A stretch of 64,000 nucleotides of DNA, from assembly GCA_046331665.1 (NCBI GenBank), contig JAXLQK010000017.1, positions 79,303-143,302 on the forward strand, in the 5' to 3' direction. This DNA is from CAWBAT01 sp046331665 (lineage in GTDB: Bacteria > Acidobacteriota > Terriglobia > Versatilivoradales > Versatilivoraceae). Under the pieces are notes generated by a model that did not search any database, was not told the DNA's origin, and was given only the letters and a program-made list of their open reading frames with translations. The position numbers were made by a program, and so were the translations under genes. Below are positions 9,127-17,303 of this stretch, piece after piece; within the stretch, counting starts at the first letter, position 1, and every line of letters starts with the position of its first letter.

Positions 9127-11826
9127 TTATGGCGGAAAATCCATGCGCCGCAGGAGATCCTGGAAACGCGGTTCGGAGCGCAGGGGATCTAAGAATGGGT
9201 TTGTTTTCAAACTGTACATATAGTAGTCGTGGTTGTCATAAGCCTTCTCCAGCCAGTCGAGCGCTTTCTGCTTATCTCCCAAGGCTGTATAGAATTGCAC
9301 GAGCGCAAATGGAGGCATCTCCCCACCCGTCTCACTCTTTCGGGAACGACCCGCCATCTTCTGAATTTCGTTTCGGCGCCCTGCTGCGGCATAAACCAGC
9401 GCGTCCATGTCCAACCCATGGCCCCAGCCGAGCCGGTCCGCCGTCTCGAGCTCTGCCGTGGCTTCTTTGGCCATCCCCTTCATAATATAAATCATGCCAC
9501 TCCAATAGTGGGCTCTGGCGTAGTTCGGATCCAGCTCAAGCGCTTTCCGGCATAGCTCCATAGCCTCGTCATAGCGACGGGCATTAATGTATGAATCGCT
9601 AGCCTTCACAACCATGTAGAGGGAAAGTGGATCGAGTTCCCGGGCACGCGTGGCCTCGGCGATGGCTTGCTCGTACCGTCCCATGTGCCCCAGATACTCC
9701 GCGTACCCATGATGGGCGACGACACAGCTAGCGTTGAGTTCAATGGCACGTTTAAACTCGCTTTCCGCGGCCAACCAATCCCAGTCCCACAAATAATGGA
9801 CTGACCCAAGGGAGGCGTGGGCTTCTGCCAGAAAACCGTCGAGCTCCAATGCCTTTAGCGCGGTCACCTTGGCTTTGGGAAAGCCGACTTTTGGCGACAG
9901 CCCACCCCAACCCACGAATTCCGAGTAACTTTCGGAAAGCCCGGCGTACGCCAAGGCATAACCGGGTTCCTTTTCGAGAGCTTGCTGGAGGAGTTGAATG
10001 CTCTTTCCAACCTCGGCGGCGCTCTTCCTATTGAAATAGCAATAGCGGCCTTGAAGATAGAGCCGATAGGCTTCCGGATTAACCGGATGGGCGCTTGCCA
10101 ACCGAATCTGCTCCTGCGGAGACATACGGATCTGGATTTTGTTGGCGATGTCTTGGGCCACCTCAGCTTGAATGGTCAGCACGTTGCGCAGGTTGAAGTC
10201 ATAGGTTCCACCCCAGAGCTGCCGATCGCCTGGTGCGTGCAACAGGTTAGCAGTGACGTGGACATTGTCGCCGGAACGCTGGACCGTCCCCTCGACGATG
10301 GCGTCCACGTTCAGTTCCCGGCCGATCTCGGGCATGGTTTTCTGACTTCCCTTGTAGCGCATCACCGAAGTCCGTGAGATCACGCGCAGGGCGCTAATTT
10401 TCCCCAGGTTGGTGATCAGCTCTTCCGTCATGCCATCGGCGAAAAATTCCTGCTCCGGGTCGCTGGAAAGGTTCTGAAGCGGCAAGACAGCCATGGAGGT
10501 GATCTTGGGAGAAAAGACTGTTGGGTTTGTGGCAATCGTGGATGAAAGCAGGCGATCGCGCAGCCCGCTCACATTGAACGCCATCGCCACCACCACAACT
10601 CCTGCACCGAGTCCTGCAGTCCATTTCCAAATCAGCCGGCGCGGTTTCTTCGATCTCACCATGGACCTGGGATCGACACGTTCTGTCCCGGACGATGACG
10701 GAGGAATCACTCCACAAGCCTGCGCAATCCACTTTAGCTCCAGCAACAAGTCATGTGCCGTCTGCCAGCGATCTTCCGGATCTTTGGCCAGACACGTCCG
10801 CGCCACACGTTCCAAGGCGCGTGGGGCCAGCGGTTGAATCTTCGTGATTGCCGTGGGTTCAACAGTCAGAATGGCTGCTGTCAGGCTTGCCTGGGTGTCA
10901 CCTTGAAACGCTTTGCGCCCAGTGGCCATCTCATACAGGACCACCCCGAAGGCAAAGATGTCGGTCCGCCTGTCCACCGGCTTCCCCTCCGCCTGCTCGG
11001 GAGCCATGTATTCCAGTGTCCCCAGGACAATCCCTTCTTCGGTCAAGTTCTTGTCACGTGAGGAGATCGGCCTCGCAGAGCTCGGCCCTCCATCCATGTC
11101 ATTCTGCTGGAGGGCTGAGCTCCGTGAAGCCTCCTCTGTATACTTTGCTAACCCGAAGTCCAACAGTTTGACTCCCGTCTTGGTCAGCATGATATTGCCC
11201 GGCTTCAAGTCCCGATGCGTGAGGCCATGCCGGTGAGCTTGGTCCATGGCCGTGACGATTTCAATGGCGGTCCTGAGCAGTTGCGAGTTGGGTAGAGCGC
11301 CCTTCTTCAATCGCTGGGCGAGGGTCTCTCCCTCCAAGTATTCCATCACCAGGAAATCAATGTTGTGTTCACTTCCAATGTCGTACAGGGCGCAAATATT
11401 GGGATGATTCAGGCTGGCAATGGCTTTGGCTTCCCTCTCCAATCGCTGTCGCAGATCCTCTCGCTCGGATAGGTGTTTCGGAAGTATTTTGATGGCCACA
11501 GTCCGATTCAACCGGGTGTCTCTCGCTTTGTAAACCTCCCCCATCCCCCCAGTTCCCAGGGAATCGAGAATATGGTAAGGGCCCAGTTGCTGCCCAATCA
11601 GCAAGACGGGCTTATCCCAACTGAGCTTTCGAGCGATTTCTTCCAGAGCTGGGTGTTCTAAGAACCCGCCGGCTTGGGCGTGGGCTTCCAGCAAGGTTTG
11701 GACTTCACCCCGCATGGGCTCATCTCCGATGCAGGCCCGTTCCAGGAAAGCCCCGCGCTCTTCTTCAGCTACATCCAGAGCCGTCTGGTAAAGTTTGTTG
11801 ATTTGTTCCCAACGCTCCGATGTCAT
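9127..11826 (-). CDS. Membrane serine/threonine protein kinase with TolB-like and TPR domains
   Basis: An intact 899-residue protein. Domains in order: a short N-terminal helical region (1-80); a Hanks-type kinase (about 82-345) with P-loop 'LGTGGMGEVYKARD', catalytic 'HRDLKPGN', 'DFGLAK' and 'MAPEQ'; a basic linker and one membrane helix ('WTAGLGAGVVVVAMAF', about 405-425); an outside TolB-N-terminal/FlgO-like domain ('FADGMTEELITNLGK...IVEGTVQRSG', about 450-570); then TPR-type helical repeats to about 870. The kinase should be cytoplasmic and the TPR part periplasmic. This architecture is very common in Acidobacteriota, where the targets are mostly unknown. The next gene upstream is an ECF sigma factor on the same strand, which may be functionally linked. 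Confidence 0.92.
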   Translation of the reverse strand: MTSERWEQINKLYQTALDVAEEERGAFLERACIGDEPMRGEVQTLLEAHAQAGGFLEHPALEEIARKLSWDKPVLLIGQQLGPYHILDSLGTGGMGEVYKARDTRLNRTVAIKILPKHLSEREDLRQRLEREAKAIASLNHPNICALYDIGSEHNIDFLVMEYLEGETLAQRLKKGALPNSQLLRTAIEIVTAMDQAHRHGLTHRDLKPGNIMLTKTGVKLLDFGLAKYTEEASRSSALQQNDMDGGPSSARPISSRDKNLTEEGIVLGTLEYMAPEQAEGKPVDRRTDIFAFGVVLYEMATGRKAFQGDTQASLTAAILTVEPTAITKIQPLAPRALERVARTCLAKDPEDRWQTAHDLLLELKWIAQACGVIPPSSSGTERVDPRSMVRSKKPRRLIWKWTAGLGAGVVVVAMAFNVSGLRDRLLSSTIATNPTVFSPKITSMAVLPLQNLSSDPEQEFFADGMTEELITNLGKISALRVISRTSVMRYKGSQKTMPEIGRELNVDAIVEGTVQRSGDNVHVTANLLHAPGDRQLWGGTYDFNLRNVLTIQAEVAQDIANKIQIRMSPQEQIRLASAHPVNPEAYRLYLQGRYCYFNRKSAAEVGKSIQLLQQALEKEPGYALAYAGLSESYSEFVGWGGLSPKVGFPKAKVTALKALELDGFLAEAHASLGSVHYLWDWDWLAAESEFKRAIELNASCVVAHHGYAEYLGHMGRYEQAIAEATRARELDPLSLYMVVKASDSYINARRYDEAMELCRKALELDPNYARAHYWSGMIYIMKGMAKEATAELETADRLGWGHGLDMDALVYAAAGRRNEIQKMAGRSRKSETGGEMPPFALVQFYTALGDKQKALDWLEKAYDNHDYYMYSLKTNPFLDPLRSEPRFQDLLRRMDFPP

Positions 11827-12062
11827 TGGCGTTGTGAAAATAGGGTAATGAGTTGAACAAAATATTGCCCGTCAGTCCCGGTGGGCCGCCAAAAGGCAAT
11901 TCAAGAAGAGTTTGTACGGCGTGGAAGGGTAATCGATCATCTTTGATTTCAGGTTTGTGCCTCTGTAATGGTGGCCTTTTGCTCTCAAGCAATAAGCACT
12001 TCCGCTCAGCCTCAGGCATTTCGACAGGCTTTGAAGGCGTCTCCTTGGCGACCGTCCGATCC

Positions 12063-12648
12063 TACCATCCCACTGCTTGCACCTTCACCCTGTCCCGACT
12101 GAGTTCTCGCAACAGCCACGCCTGGGCCAGACTCCATTCACGCTCCACCGTGCGTGTAGAGATCTGTAATAGCTCGGCGATTTCTTTTGTGCCGAGCCCT
12201 CCAAAAACGCAATTCAACTATTCTTCCTTTCCTTGGGTCCAACGCCTGCCAAGCTCTTCAGCGCCTCGTCGACTGCGACCACATCGGTGCTTAGTTCGCC
12301 TGGACTCAATATCTCATCCAGGCTTACTCCAGAGGCTGCCCGCGCCCGTCTGGCGTCACGAGACCGCGCAAAGTCGACAAGAATCCGCCGCATCAGCTGA
12401 GCCGATACCCCAAAGAAATGTGCACGATTTTGCCAGGTGACGTCTTTCCAGTTGATTAAACGCAGGAAGGCTTCGTTGACCAGGGCCGTTGTCTGCAAAA
12501 CATGCCCGTCGCGTTCGCCTCGCATGTAGACCTGCGCCAGGCGATGCAACTCCGCATAAACCAGAGGGACAAGCTTGTCCAAAGCTTCACGCTGTCCCTG
12601 ACCCCAGGATTGAAGAAGTTGAGTCACGTTCTCGGGAGTGGCTGCCAT
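12063..12648 (-). pseudogene. ECF-type RNA polymerase sigma factor (TIGR02999-like), frameshifted
   Basis: The first 135 or so residues from ATG 12648 (RBS GGGAGGG) read as an ECF sigma factor: region 2 with 'YAELHRLAQVYMRGER' and 'ALVNEAFLRLI', and then 'RRILVDFARSRDA'. The frame shifts at about 12235: the next frame gives 'PRKGRIVELRF'. It shifts again within about 25 nt into a frame giving 'KEIAELLQISTRTVEREWSL', the region 4 helix-turn-helix, ending at TAG 12063-12065. Two single-base indels would restore about 194 residues. As written, the product lacks the -35-binding region 4. It lies on the same strand as the kinase gene; kinase/ECF pairs of this kind are common in Acidobacteriota. 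Confidence 0.82.
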
Positions 12649-12914
12649 AGTACCCTCCCACCGGGACCCAGAGATATTTCTATTATTCTACTCCTCGCAC
12701 TTCCAAAAAGGAATTTCTAATTTTCGGTATTGCTTTCTATCCTTTACAAAAAGGGATATTTGCGGGGAAGGAACCAAGTAAAACAGATCTTTTTCGAGCC
12801 GCCCACCAGGATGTCTTTGGTGATGCCTGCACTTCACCCCTCGCCTGAGAGCTGCCTGAATTCAGGACAATTTCGGTAATGCAAGCAGGAAGCAGCGATT
12901 TTGCGGCAATTCTC
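12649..12914. other. Intergenic region, nothing recognised
   Basis: A somewhat A/T-rich spacer between the ECF sigma gene start and the end of the VWFA gene. No gene, repeat or clear terminator was recognised. Confidence 0.35.
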
Positions 12915-14095
12915 TTAATCGCCTTTCGATACTGTGCGGAAGGAAGGCGACTTCGGTGCAAAATACCCCTTCTTGGTTCGGACTTTAAATTCCGGATGTT
13001 TTGTCAAAGCCACCTTTAACTTCCGATAGCTTCCATCTTGAGCCGTGTTGAATGAATCGTAGTTTAAGCCGTATTGTCCTCGCAGTTCCTGCTGAATGGC
13101 ATCAAAGGCACTTCTCAATTCCTGCACATCGGCTGATAAAAAAGCCCGTCCTCCCGTTTCTTCCGCGTAGCGATTCAATACCCGATCGCCGGCCGATGTC
13201 CCCCCTGAGGAGAAGCGATTGGAAATGGAATACACAATGGCATCCGCTCGACGAACGGCCTCCAGTGCATTGCCCAGTTTCATCAGGCTGGTGGTATCCT
13301 CCCCATCACTGATGAGAACGATGACCTTGCGTCCGCCCTGGTTCATGAGTTTTTCAGCACACACTGCGTAAATTGCATCGTGGAGAGACGTTCCTTGTCC
13401 AACACCGATTGAATCGACCGCTCTTTCGAGCTGTGCCATATCGGAAGTGAGTTCAAGGGGGATGGTCGTGTTCCGATCGAAGCCCATGACCAAAGCCAGG
13501 TCTTCCTCACGCAGCACGGATTGAAGGAATTCTTTGGCCGTTCGTTTTTCGAGGGACAAGACGGGGTTTACACTCAGGCTTGCGTCGATCAGAATGGCCA
13601 CCGTCAAAGGCAAAGACATTTCACGAGAGACATTCGCAAGCTGTTGTGCCTTCCCATCTTCCTTCAGTTGAAAGTCCTCTTTCCCAAGACCAGTGATAAA
13701 TCGGCCGTTCTTATCGCTTACCGTGCAAATACCGTGATCATGTCGCTGACGTCGATTGTCTCAGTCAGCTCTTTTACCCCCAACGTGAAGTCGGCGTGTG
13801 CTCTTTCCTGGTCCCTGACCGGGATATTGTTTTTCTTCTGCACTGCGAATCCTGGGTGTTGCACGCTGACATTGTATTCGCCAGGCTCAATCCCCTGAAA
13901 AGCGTAGCGCCCCTGGGAATTCGTGGTTGAATCCCAAGTCGCATTTCCCCGGGTCGAGGTGACGGTCACTTTGACACCTGGGGTGCCTAAGCCGGTGGCG
14001 TCGGTCACCGTGCCAAAAATCTCTCCCGCTTGAAGAGCAGTGGTCTCGTGGAATGAAAGAATGCAGAGGGTAATAAGGCAGTAGATAGCTCTCAT
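12915..14095 (-). CDS. Exported VWFA-related Acidobacterial-domain protein with carboxypeptidase-regulatory-like domain, frameshifted
   Basis: The N-terminal part (14095 to about 13720) has a signal peptide ('MRAIYCLITLCILSF') and a carboxypeptidase-regulatory-like beta-sandwich ('GTVTDATGLGTPGVKVTV'). The frame ends at TAA near 13718, but the overlapping frame reads 'CTVSDKNGRFITGLGKEDF' and runs straight into a von Willebrand A domain. That domain has the MIDAS-type 'LIDASLSVNP' (D-x-S-x-S), 'GTSLHDAIY' and 'LISDGEDTTS', and ends 'KVRTKKGYFAP'. This matches TIGR03436, the VWFA-related Acidobacterial domain. One indel near 13720 restores one gene of about 393 codons. Role unknown; metal-dependent protein binding outside the membrane is likely from the fold. 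Confidence 0.8.
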
Positions 14096-14368
14096 GATTT
14101 TCCCCCGCCACACTGTAATCCCTTGTCAGAGTAGGGTGGAAACTTCCACAAGCAACTTATCTACCAAATAGTGTAGTCCGTTTTCTACTCAAATACATCG
14201 AAAATCACGACTCATTATTGGCAATATTTGTCGGCAAGAGAGACGGGCAATTTACTTTCAAAATCCTCCGCGAAGGCTGGGCCGGGCGCGACGATGTGAC
14301 CGGTGTTGCCGGCTCCTGTAACAAAACAACCTTTCGTAACTTAGTTTTGGTGCTCCCACCGCACCTCT

Positions 14369-14863
14369 TCATTTTTTGTATCCAATCTCATCGAGTTTGT
14401 TTTTGAGGGCCAATTCCTCTAACGACTCCAGCGGTAAGGAGAGAAACAGAGTTATCCTCCGATCGAGGATGGCAAAGGCTTCCTGGAAGGCCCGACGGAT
14501 CTCATCAGGCGGGCCTTCTACCGCTGCAGGATCTGCCACGCCCCAGTGCGCAGTAATGGGCTGTCCTGGCCAAATCGGACAAACTTCTTTGGCGGCGTTG
14601 TCACAGACCGTTATGACAAAATCGATACGGGGAGCGCCAGGCGCTGCAAATTCATCCCAACTCTTGCTTCGCAGACCTGCCACGGGCAGACCGGCTCTCT
14701 CCAGTTGATGGACCGCCGACGGATGAATGATTCCCTTCGGATGGCTGCCGGCGCTATAGGCGTTGAAGTGGGGAGCCCCTTTTTTGCTGAGGATCGCTTC
14801 CGCCATGATGGATCGGGCAGAGTTACCAGTACAGAGGAACAAGACGTTGTAGATCTTATGCAT
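14369..14863 (-). CDS. arsC: Thioredoxin-type arsenate reductase (LMW phosphatase fold)
   Basis: A 164-residue protein with the low-molecular-weight phosphatase P-loop 'FLCTGNSARS' (nucleophile Cys11) and the two resolving cysteines 'VCDNAAKEVCP' (Cys87 and Cys95). This is the thioredoxin-coupled arsenate reductase pattern. It reduces arsenate to arsenite in the cytosol. It starts 7 nt after the end of the arsM gene on the same strand, so the two should be co-transcribed. Arsenite produced here would be the substrate of the methyltransferase upstream. No arsenite pump gene (arsB or acr3) is present nearby, so methylation may be the main disposal route. Confidence 0.92.
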   Translation of the reverse strand: MHKIYNVLFLCTGNSARSIMAEAILSKKGAPHFNAYSAGSHPKGIIHPSAVHQLERAGLPVAGLRSKSWDEFAAPGAPRIDFVITVCDNAAKEVCPIWPGQPITAHWGVADPAAVEGPPDEIRRAFQEAFAILDRRITLFLSLPLESLEELALKNKLDEIGYKK

Positions 14864-14870
14864 ATCACTC

Positions 14871-15731
14871 CTAATTCACTGCAGTACAGCAGTCGGGTGC
14901 ACAACAAGTTACCGGCTTGGTAGCCCGGATGAAAGCGCTGACAAAAATCCCATCCACTTTCCTGGCCAACTCTTCGAGATTGAGCCCCCGATCGGCAAGA
15001 AACGTCTTCGCATCCTCGAAACTGTAAATCCTTGTCGATTCGATGTGGATATTCTCAAATCCTGCTTTGCCCAACTTTGACATGTACTCGTCATCCCTTA
15101 ATGCGCCGGAAATGCAACCCGCCCACAATTCCATGTTCTTCTTGATCTCGGCCGGCATTTCGCCGCGGGTGACAATATCGGATACGGCGAAACGGCCCCC
15201 TGGCTTGAGGACGCGGAAGGCTTCCTTGAGGACGCGGTCTTTATCTCCCGAGAGGTTGATGACGCAGTTTGAAATGATTACGTCGACGGAATTGTCAGGA
15301 AGAGGGATGCTTTCAATCTCTCCCTTCAAAAATTCCACATTGGTCAAACCGCTCTTTTGTTTATTCTCCTCCGCCAGGTTGAGCATTTCATCGGTCATGT
15401 CCAGGCCATAGGCTTTGCCGGTTGCTCCCACTCGTCGGGCAGAGAGGAGTACGTCGATCCCACCTCCTGAACCGAGATCGAGTACAACTTCACCCGGTTT
15501 GAGTTCAGCCAGGGCCGTAGGATTGCCGCAGCCGAGGGAGGCTTTAAAGGCAGTATCGGGTAGCTGATCTGCCTGCGCAGCATCATACAAGTCAGCGGAA
15601 ATTGGATCACAACAGGCTTCCTGCGAAGTGGCTGTACCGCAACACGAATTCCCCCCGCTGGATTTTACCCGCAGAGCGGCCTGGCCATATCTCTCTTTGA
15701 TGGCATCTTTGGTTTCACCTAGCGTCGTCAT
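14871..15731 (-). CDS. arsM: Arsenite S-adenosylmethionine methyltransferase
   Basis: A 286-residue SAM-dependent methyltransferase with the ArsM layout. SAM-binding motif I is 'VLDLGSGGGIDVLLSARRVG' (about residues 82-101). The cysteines expected for arsenite binding are present: 'NSCCGTATSQEACC' near the N-terminus, 'WAGCISGAL' (about 209) and a Cys-rich tail 'CCAPDCC'. It methylates As(III) stepwise to volatile or excreted methylarsenicals. It sits between arsR (107 nt upstream) and arsC (7 nt downstream). The length and motifs match typical bacterial ArsM. Confidence 0.94.
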   Translation of the reverse strand: MTTLGETKDAIKERYGQAALRVKSSGGNSCCGTATSQEACCDPISADLYDAAQADQLPDTAFKASLGCGNPTALAELKPGEVVLDLGSGGGIDVLLSARRVGATGKAYGLDMTDEMLNLAEENKQKSGLTNVEFLKGEIESIPLPDNSVDVIISNCVINLSGDKDRVLKEAFRVLKPGGRFAVSDIVTRGEMPAEIKKNMELWAGCISGALRDDEYMSKLGKAGFENIHIESTRIYSFEDAKTFLADRGLNLEELARKVDGIFVSAFIRATKPVTCCAPDCCTAVN

Positions 15732-15837
15732 TATGTCTCCTTTTCTGTTTGCTCTGTGCTCGCACCATTTACATGGGAATGCATCTGCCTTGTGAGTCCG
15801 TCATGAGAAACACTGAATGAGTCCATGGCGGGCTTGA

Positions 15838-16188
15838 TTATTTGCAGCAATTCACCAGCGACTCGGGTTGAATCGCTTTGTTCCGCGTACAGCACTCGGC
15901 ATAAAGAAATCCCAGTAGCTCTTGCAACGCGGTGGAATTGGCCGAGTACCAGAGATAAGTTCCTTCGCGGCGCACCTTCACCAAATCCTCATTCTTAAGC
16001 TTCTCGAGATGGTGAGAGAGGGTTGAGCTGGGGATCTTAAGCTCTTCTCCAATTTCTCCCACCACCATCCCATCGGGATAGGTTGAAAGAAGCAGCCGCA
16101 TGATGCGGAGCCGGGGCTCTGTCCCCATCGCAGAAAGCATGTCGGCGTAGCGAACGACGGATGCGGTATTGGTTCTATTGGCAGTCAT
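15838..16188 (-). CDS. arsR: ArsR/SmtB family arsenic-responsive repressor
   Basis: A 116-residue winged-helix protein. The DNA-recognition part is 'LKIPSSTLSHHLEKLKNEDL', followed by the wing 'VKVRREGTYLWYSA'. Two Cys pairs near the C-terminus ('AECCTRN' and terminal 'NCCK') are good candidates for As(III) binding, as in ArsR proteins with C-terminal sensor sites; the E. coli-type site in the recognition helix is absent. ATG 16188 is preferred over ATG 16200, because GGAGGA lies directly before it. A perfect palindrome covers the promoter just upstream, which fits autorepression of arsR-arsM-arsC. Confidence 0.92.
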   Translation of the reverse strand: MTANRTNTASVVRYADMLSAMGTEPRLRIMRLLLSTYPDGMVVGEIGEELKIPSSTLSHHLEKLKNEDLVKVRREGTYLWYSANSTALQELLGFLYAECCTRNKAIQPESLVNCCK

Positions 16189-16200
16189 CGGTTCCTCCAT

Positions 16201-16246
16201 ATTTCTATAATAATAGAAATATCAAATAATACAAGGAAAACTTCAA
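16201..16246 (-). promoter_or_regulatory. ars operon promoter with palindromic ArsR operator
   Basis: On the minus strand a -35 TTGAAG (16241-16246) and -10 GATATT (16218-16223) are 17 bp apart. A perfect inverted repeat ATTTCTAT-N4-ATAGAAAT fills 16201-16220, overlapping the -10 and the expected start site. Its 8-bp arms and A/T-rich character fit ArsR-family operators. Confidence 0.75.
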
Positions 16247-16491
16247 CCTTTGTTCATTCCGTTGTCAGCGCTGGATTTTAGGCCATGCCATTTAGGGCTG
16301 GGAGGGATTGTTCTCGCTAATATAAAGCAGGGAAGAGGAAAGCAGTCCAGCTTTACAGCGGGGCTTCAGCGTGTTACATTAAGCACCGTTTAGCGGGGTT
16401 CCGGCAGGCATTAGCCATCTGCTTGGACGCCGTGGCCAGAGAGAATGTCGGACGGTAAGTCTCTTCTCGGCTCCTTCCTTAATAACTAGAT

Positions 16492-16568
16492 GCGCCCGTA
16501 GCTCAGCTGGATAGAGTACCTGACTACGAATCAGGGGGTCGGAAGTTCGAATCTTCCCGGGCGTACCA
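16492..16568 (+). tRNA. tRNA-Arg (anticodon ACG)
   Basis: A complete cloverleaf: acceptor stem GCGCCCG/CGGGCGT (first pair G-U), D arm with AGCTCAGCTGGATAGAG, anticodon loop CTACGAA giving ACG, T arm with GTTCGAATC, discriminator A and encoded CCA. It closely resembles the usual bacterial tRNA-Arg(ACG), whose A34 is converted to inosine by TadA; a tadA gene is at 49391. Confidence 0.96.
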
Positions 16569-16664
16569 ACTTATCCACGACGTACAAGCTTCAATTCAAT
16601 CAAAAATCTGAACTGTGACGTGAATTGTGACAGGGCCGATCTTTTGTAGTAATCGGAGTTAATA

Positions 16665-16763
16665 GGTCCCGGAATTCTGTGCCAAGGTTAGAGTGAGGCT
16701 TGCGGGCTTTTGATGGGTCCTGGAATTCTGTAACAAGGTTAGAGTGAGTCTTGCGGGCTTTTG
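16665..16763. repeat. Two direct repeats of 48-49 bp downstream of tRNA-Arg
   Basis: The copies at 16665-16713 and 16716-16763 share GGTCC.GGAATTCTGT, CAAGGTTAGAGTGAG and CTTGCGGGCTTTTGA with only a few mismatches. They lie within 200 nt of the tRNA 3' end. No integrase is present. Confidence 0.75.
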
Positions 16764-16895
16764 AGACCCTTCAGATCGCCGCTTACAGCCCTCGGATCCC
16801 ACCCATAAACAAATTGTGGCAGTGATTCCTGAGAAGGGATGAACCTTCGTCGGTGTTTCTCTGGCCTTTGCCCGAAGCGGCATCTCATTTTCTTC

Positions 16896-16933
16896 TTGAC
16901 AATTTTACATGTTAGTACTAATTAATTAGTACT
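16896..16933 (+). promoter_or_regulatory. blaI promoter with perfect 20-bp operator palindrome
   Basis: A consensus -35 TTGACA (16896-16901) is followed after 17 bp by the -10-like TAATTA (16919-16924). The perfect palindrome AGTACTAATT/AATTAGTACT fills 16914-16933 and overlaps the -10. It ends 1 nt before the ATG of the BlaI gene, so transcription should begin within a few bases of the start codon. Confidence 0.72.
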
Positions 16934-16934
16934 T

Positions 16935-17303
16935 ATGAAATGGCAAACCTTAACCAAACAGGAATTGGAGATCATGAAGATTGTGTGGGGACTGAAAAAC
17001 GCCACTGTCCGTGACGTTTACGAAACGTTGCTGGCCCAGCGCCGGATTGCCTACACCACCGTGATGACCATGATGAAAATCCTGGAGAAAAAAAAGTACC
17101 TGAAAAAGAGAGTCAAAGATCGCGCTTATGTCTACCAACCGGCTCGCCCCAAAGAACAGGTGATTCAGTCCATGGTGCAGGAGTTTGTGAATCGGGTGTT
17201 CAATGGTTCGGCCGAGCCGTTGCTGGTGCATCTGGTCAAAGACCGGCACATTTCTGAAGAGGATCTTCGCACGATTACCCGCTTGATACAGGAGAGCCAA
17301 TGA
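16935..17303 (+). CDS. blaI: BlaI/MecI-family repressor
   Basis: A 122-residue protein of the typical BlaI length. The N-terminal winged helix reads 'LTKQELEIMKIVWGL' then 'AYTTVMTMMKILEKKKYL' (recognition helix and wing approach), followed by a helical dimer region. It should bind the palindrome directly upstream and repress itself and the next gene until cleaved or released. No Shine-Dalgarno sequence precedes ATG 16935, and the promoter lies so close that the mRNA is probably leaderless. Its stop overlaps the start of the M56 gene by 4 bp (ATGA), so the two are translationally coupled. Confidence 0.92.
   Translation: MKWQTLTKQELEIMKIVWGLKNATVRDVYETLLAQRRIAYTTVMTMMKILEKKKYLKKRVKDRAYVYQPARPKEQVIQSMVQEFVNRVFNGSAEPLLVHLVKDRHISEEDLRTITRLIQESQ

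Noticed and set aside
16492..16763. Integrated genomic island at tRNA-Arg
   Set aside because: No integrase, no repeated tRNA end and ordinary chromosomal genes on both sides.
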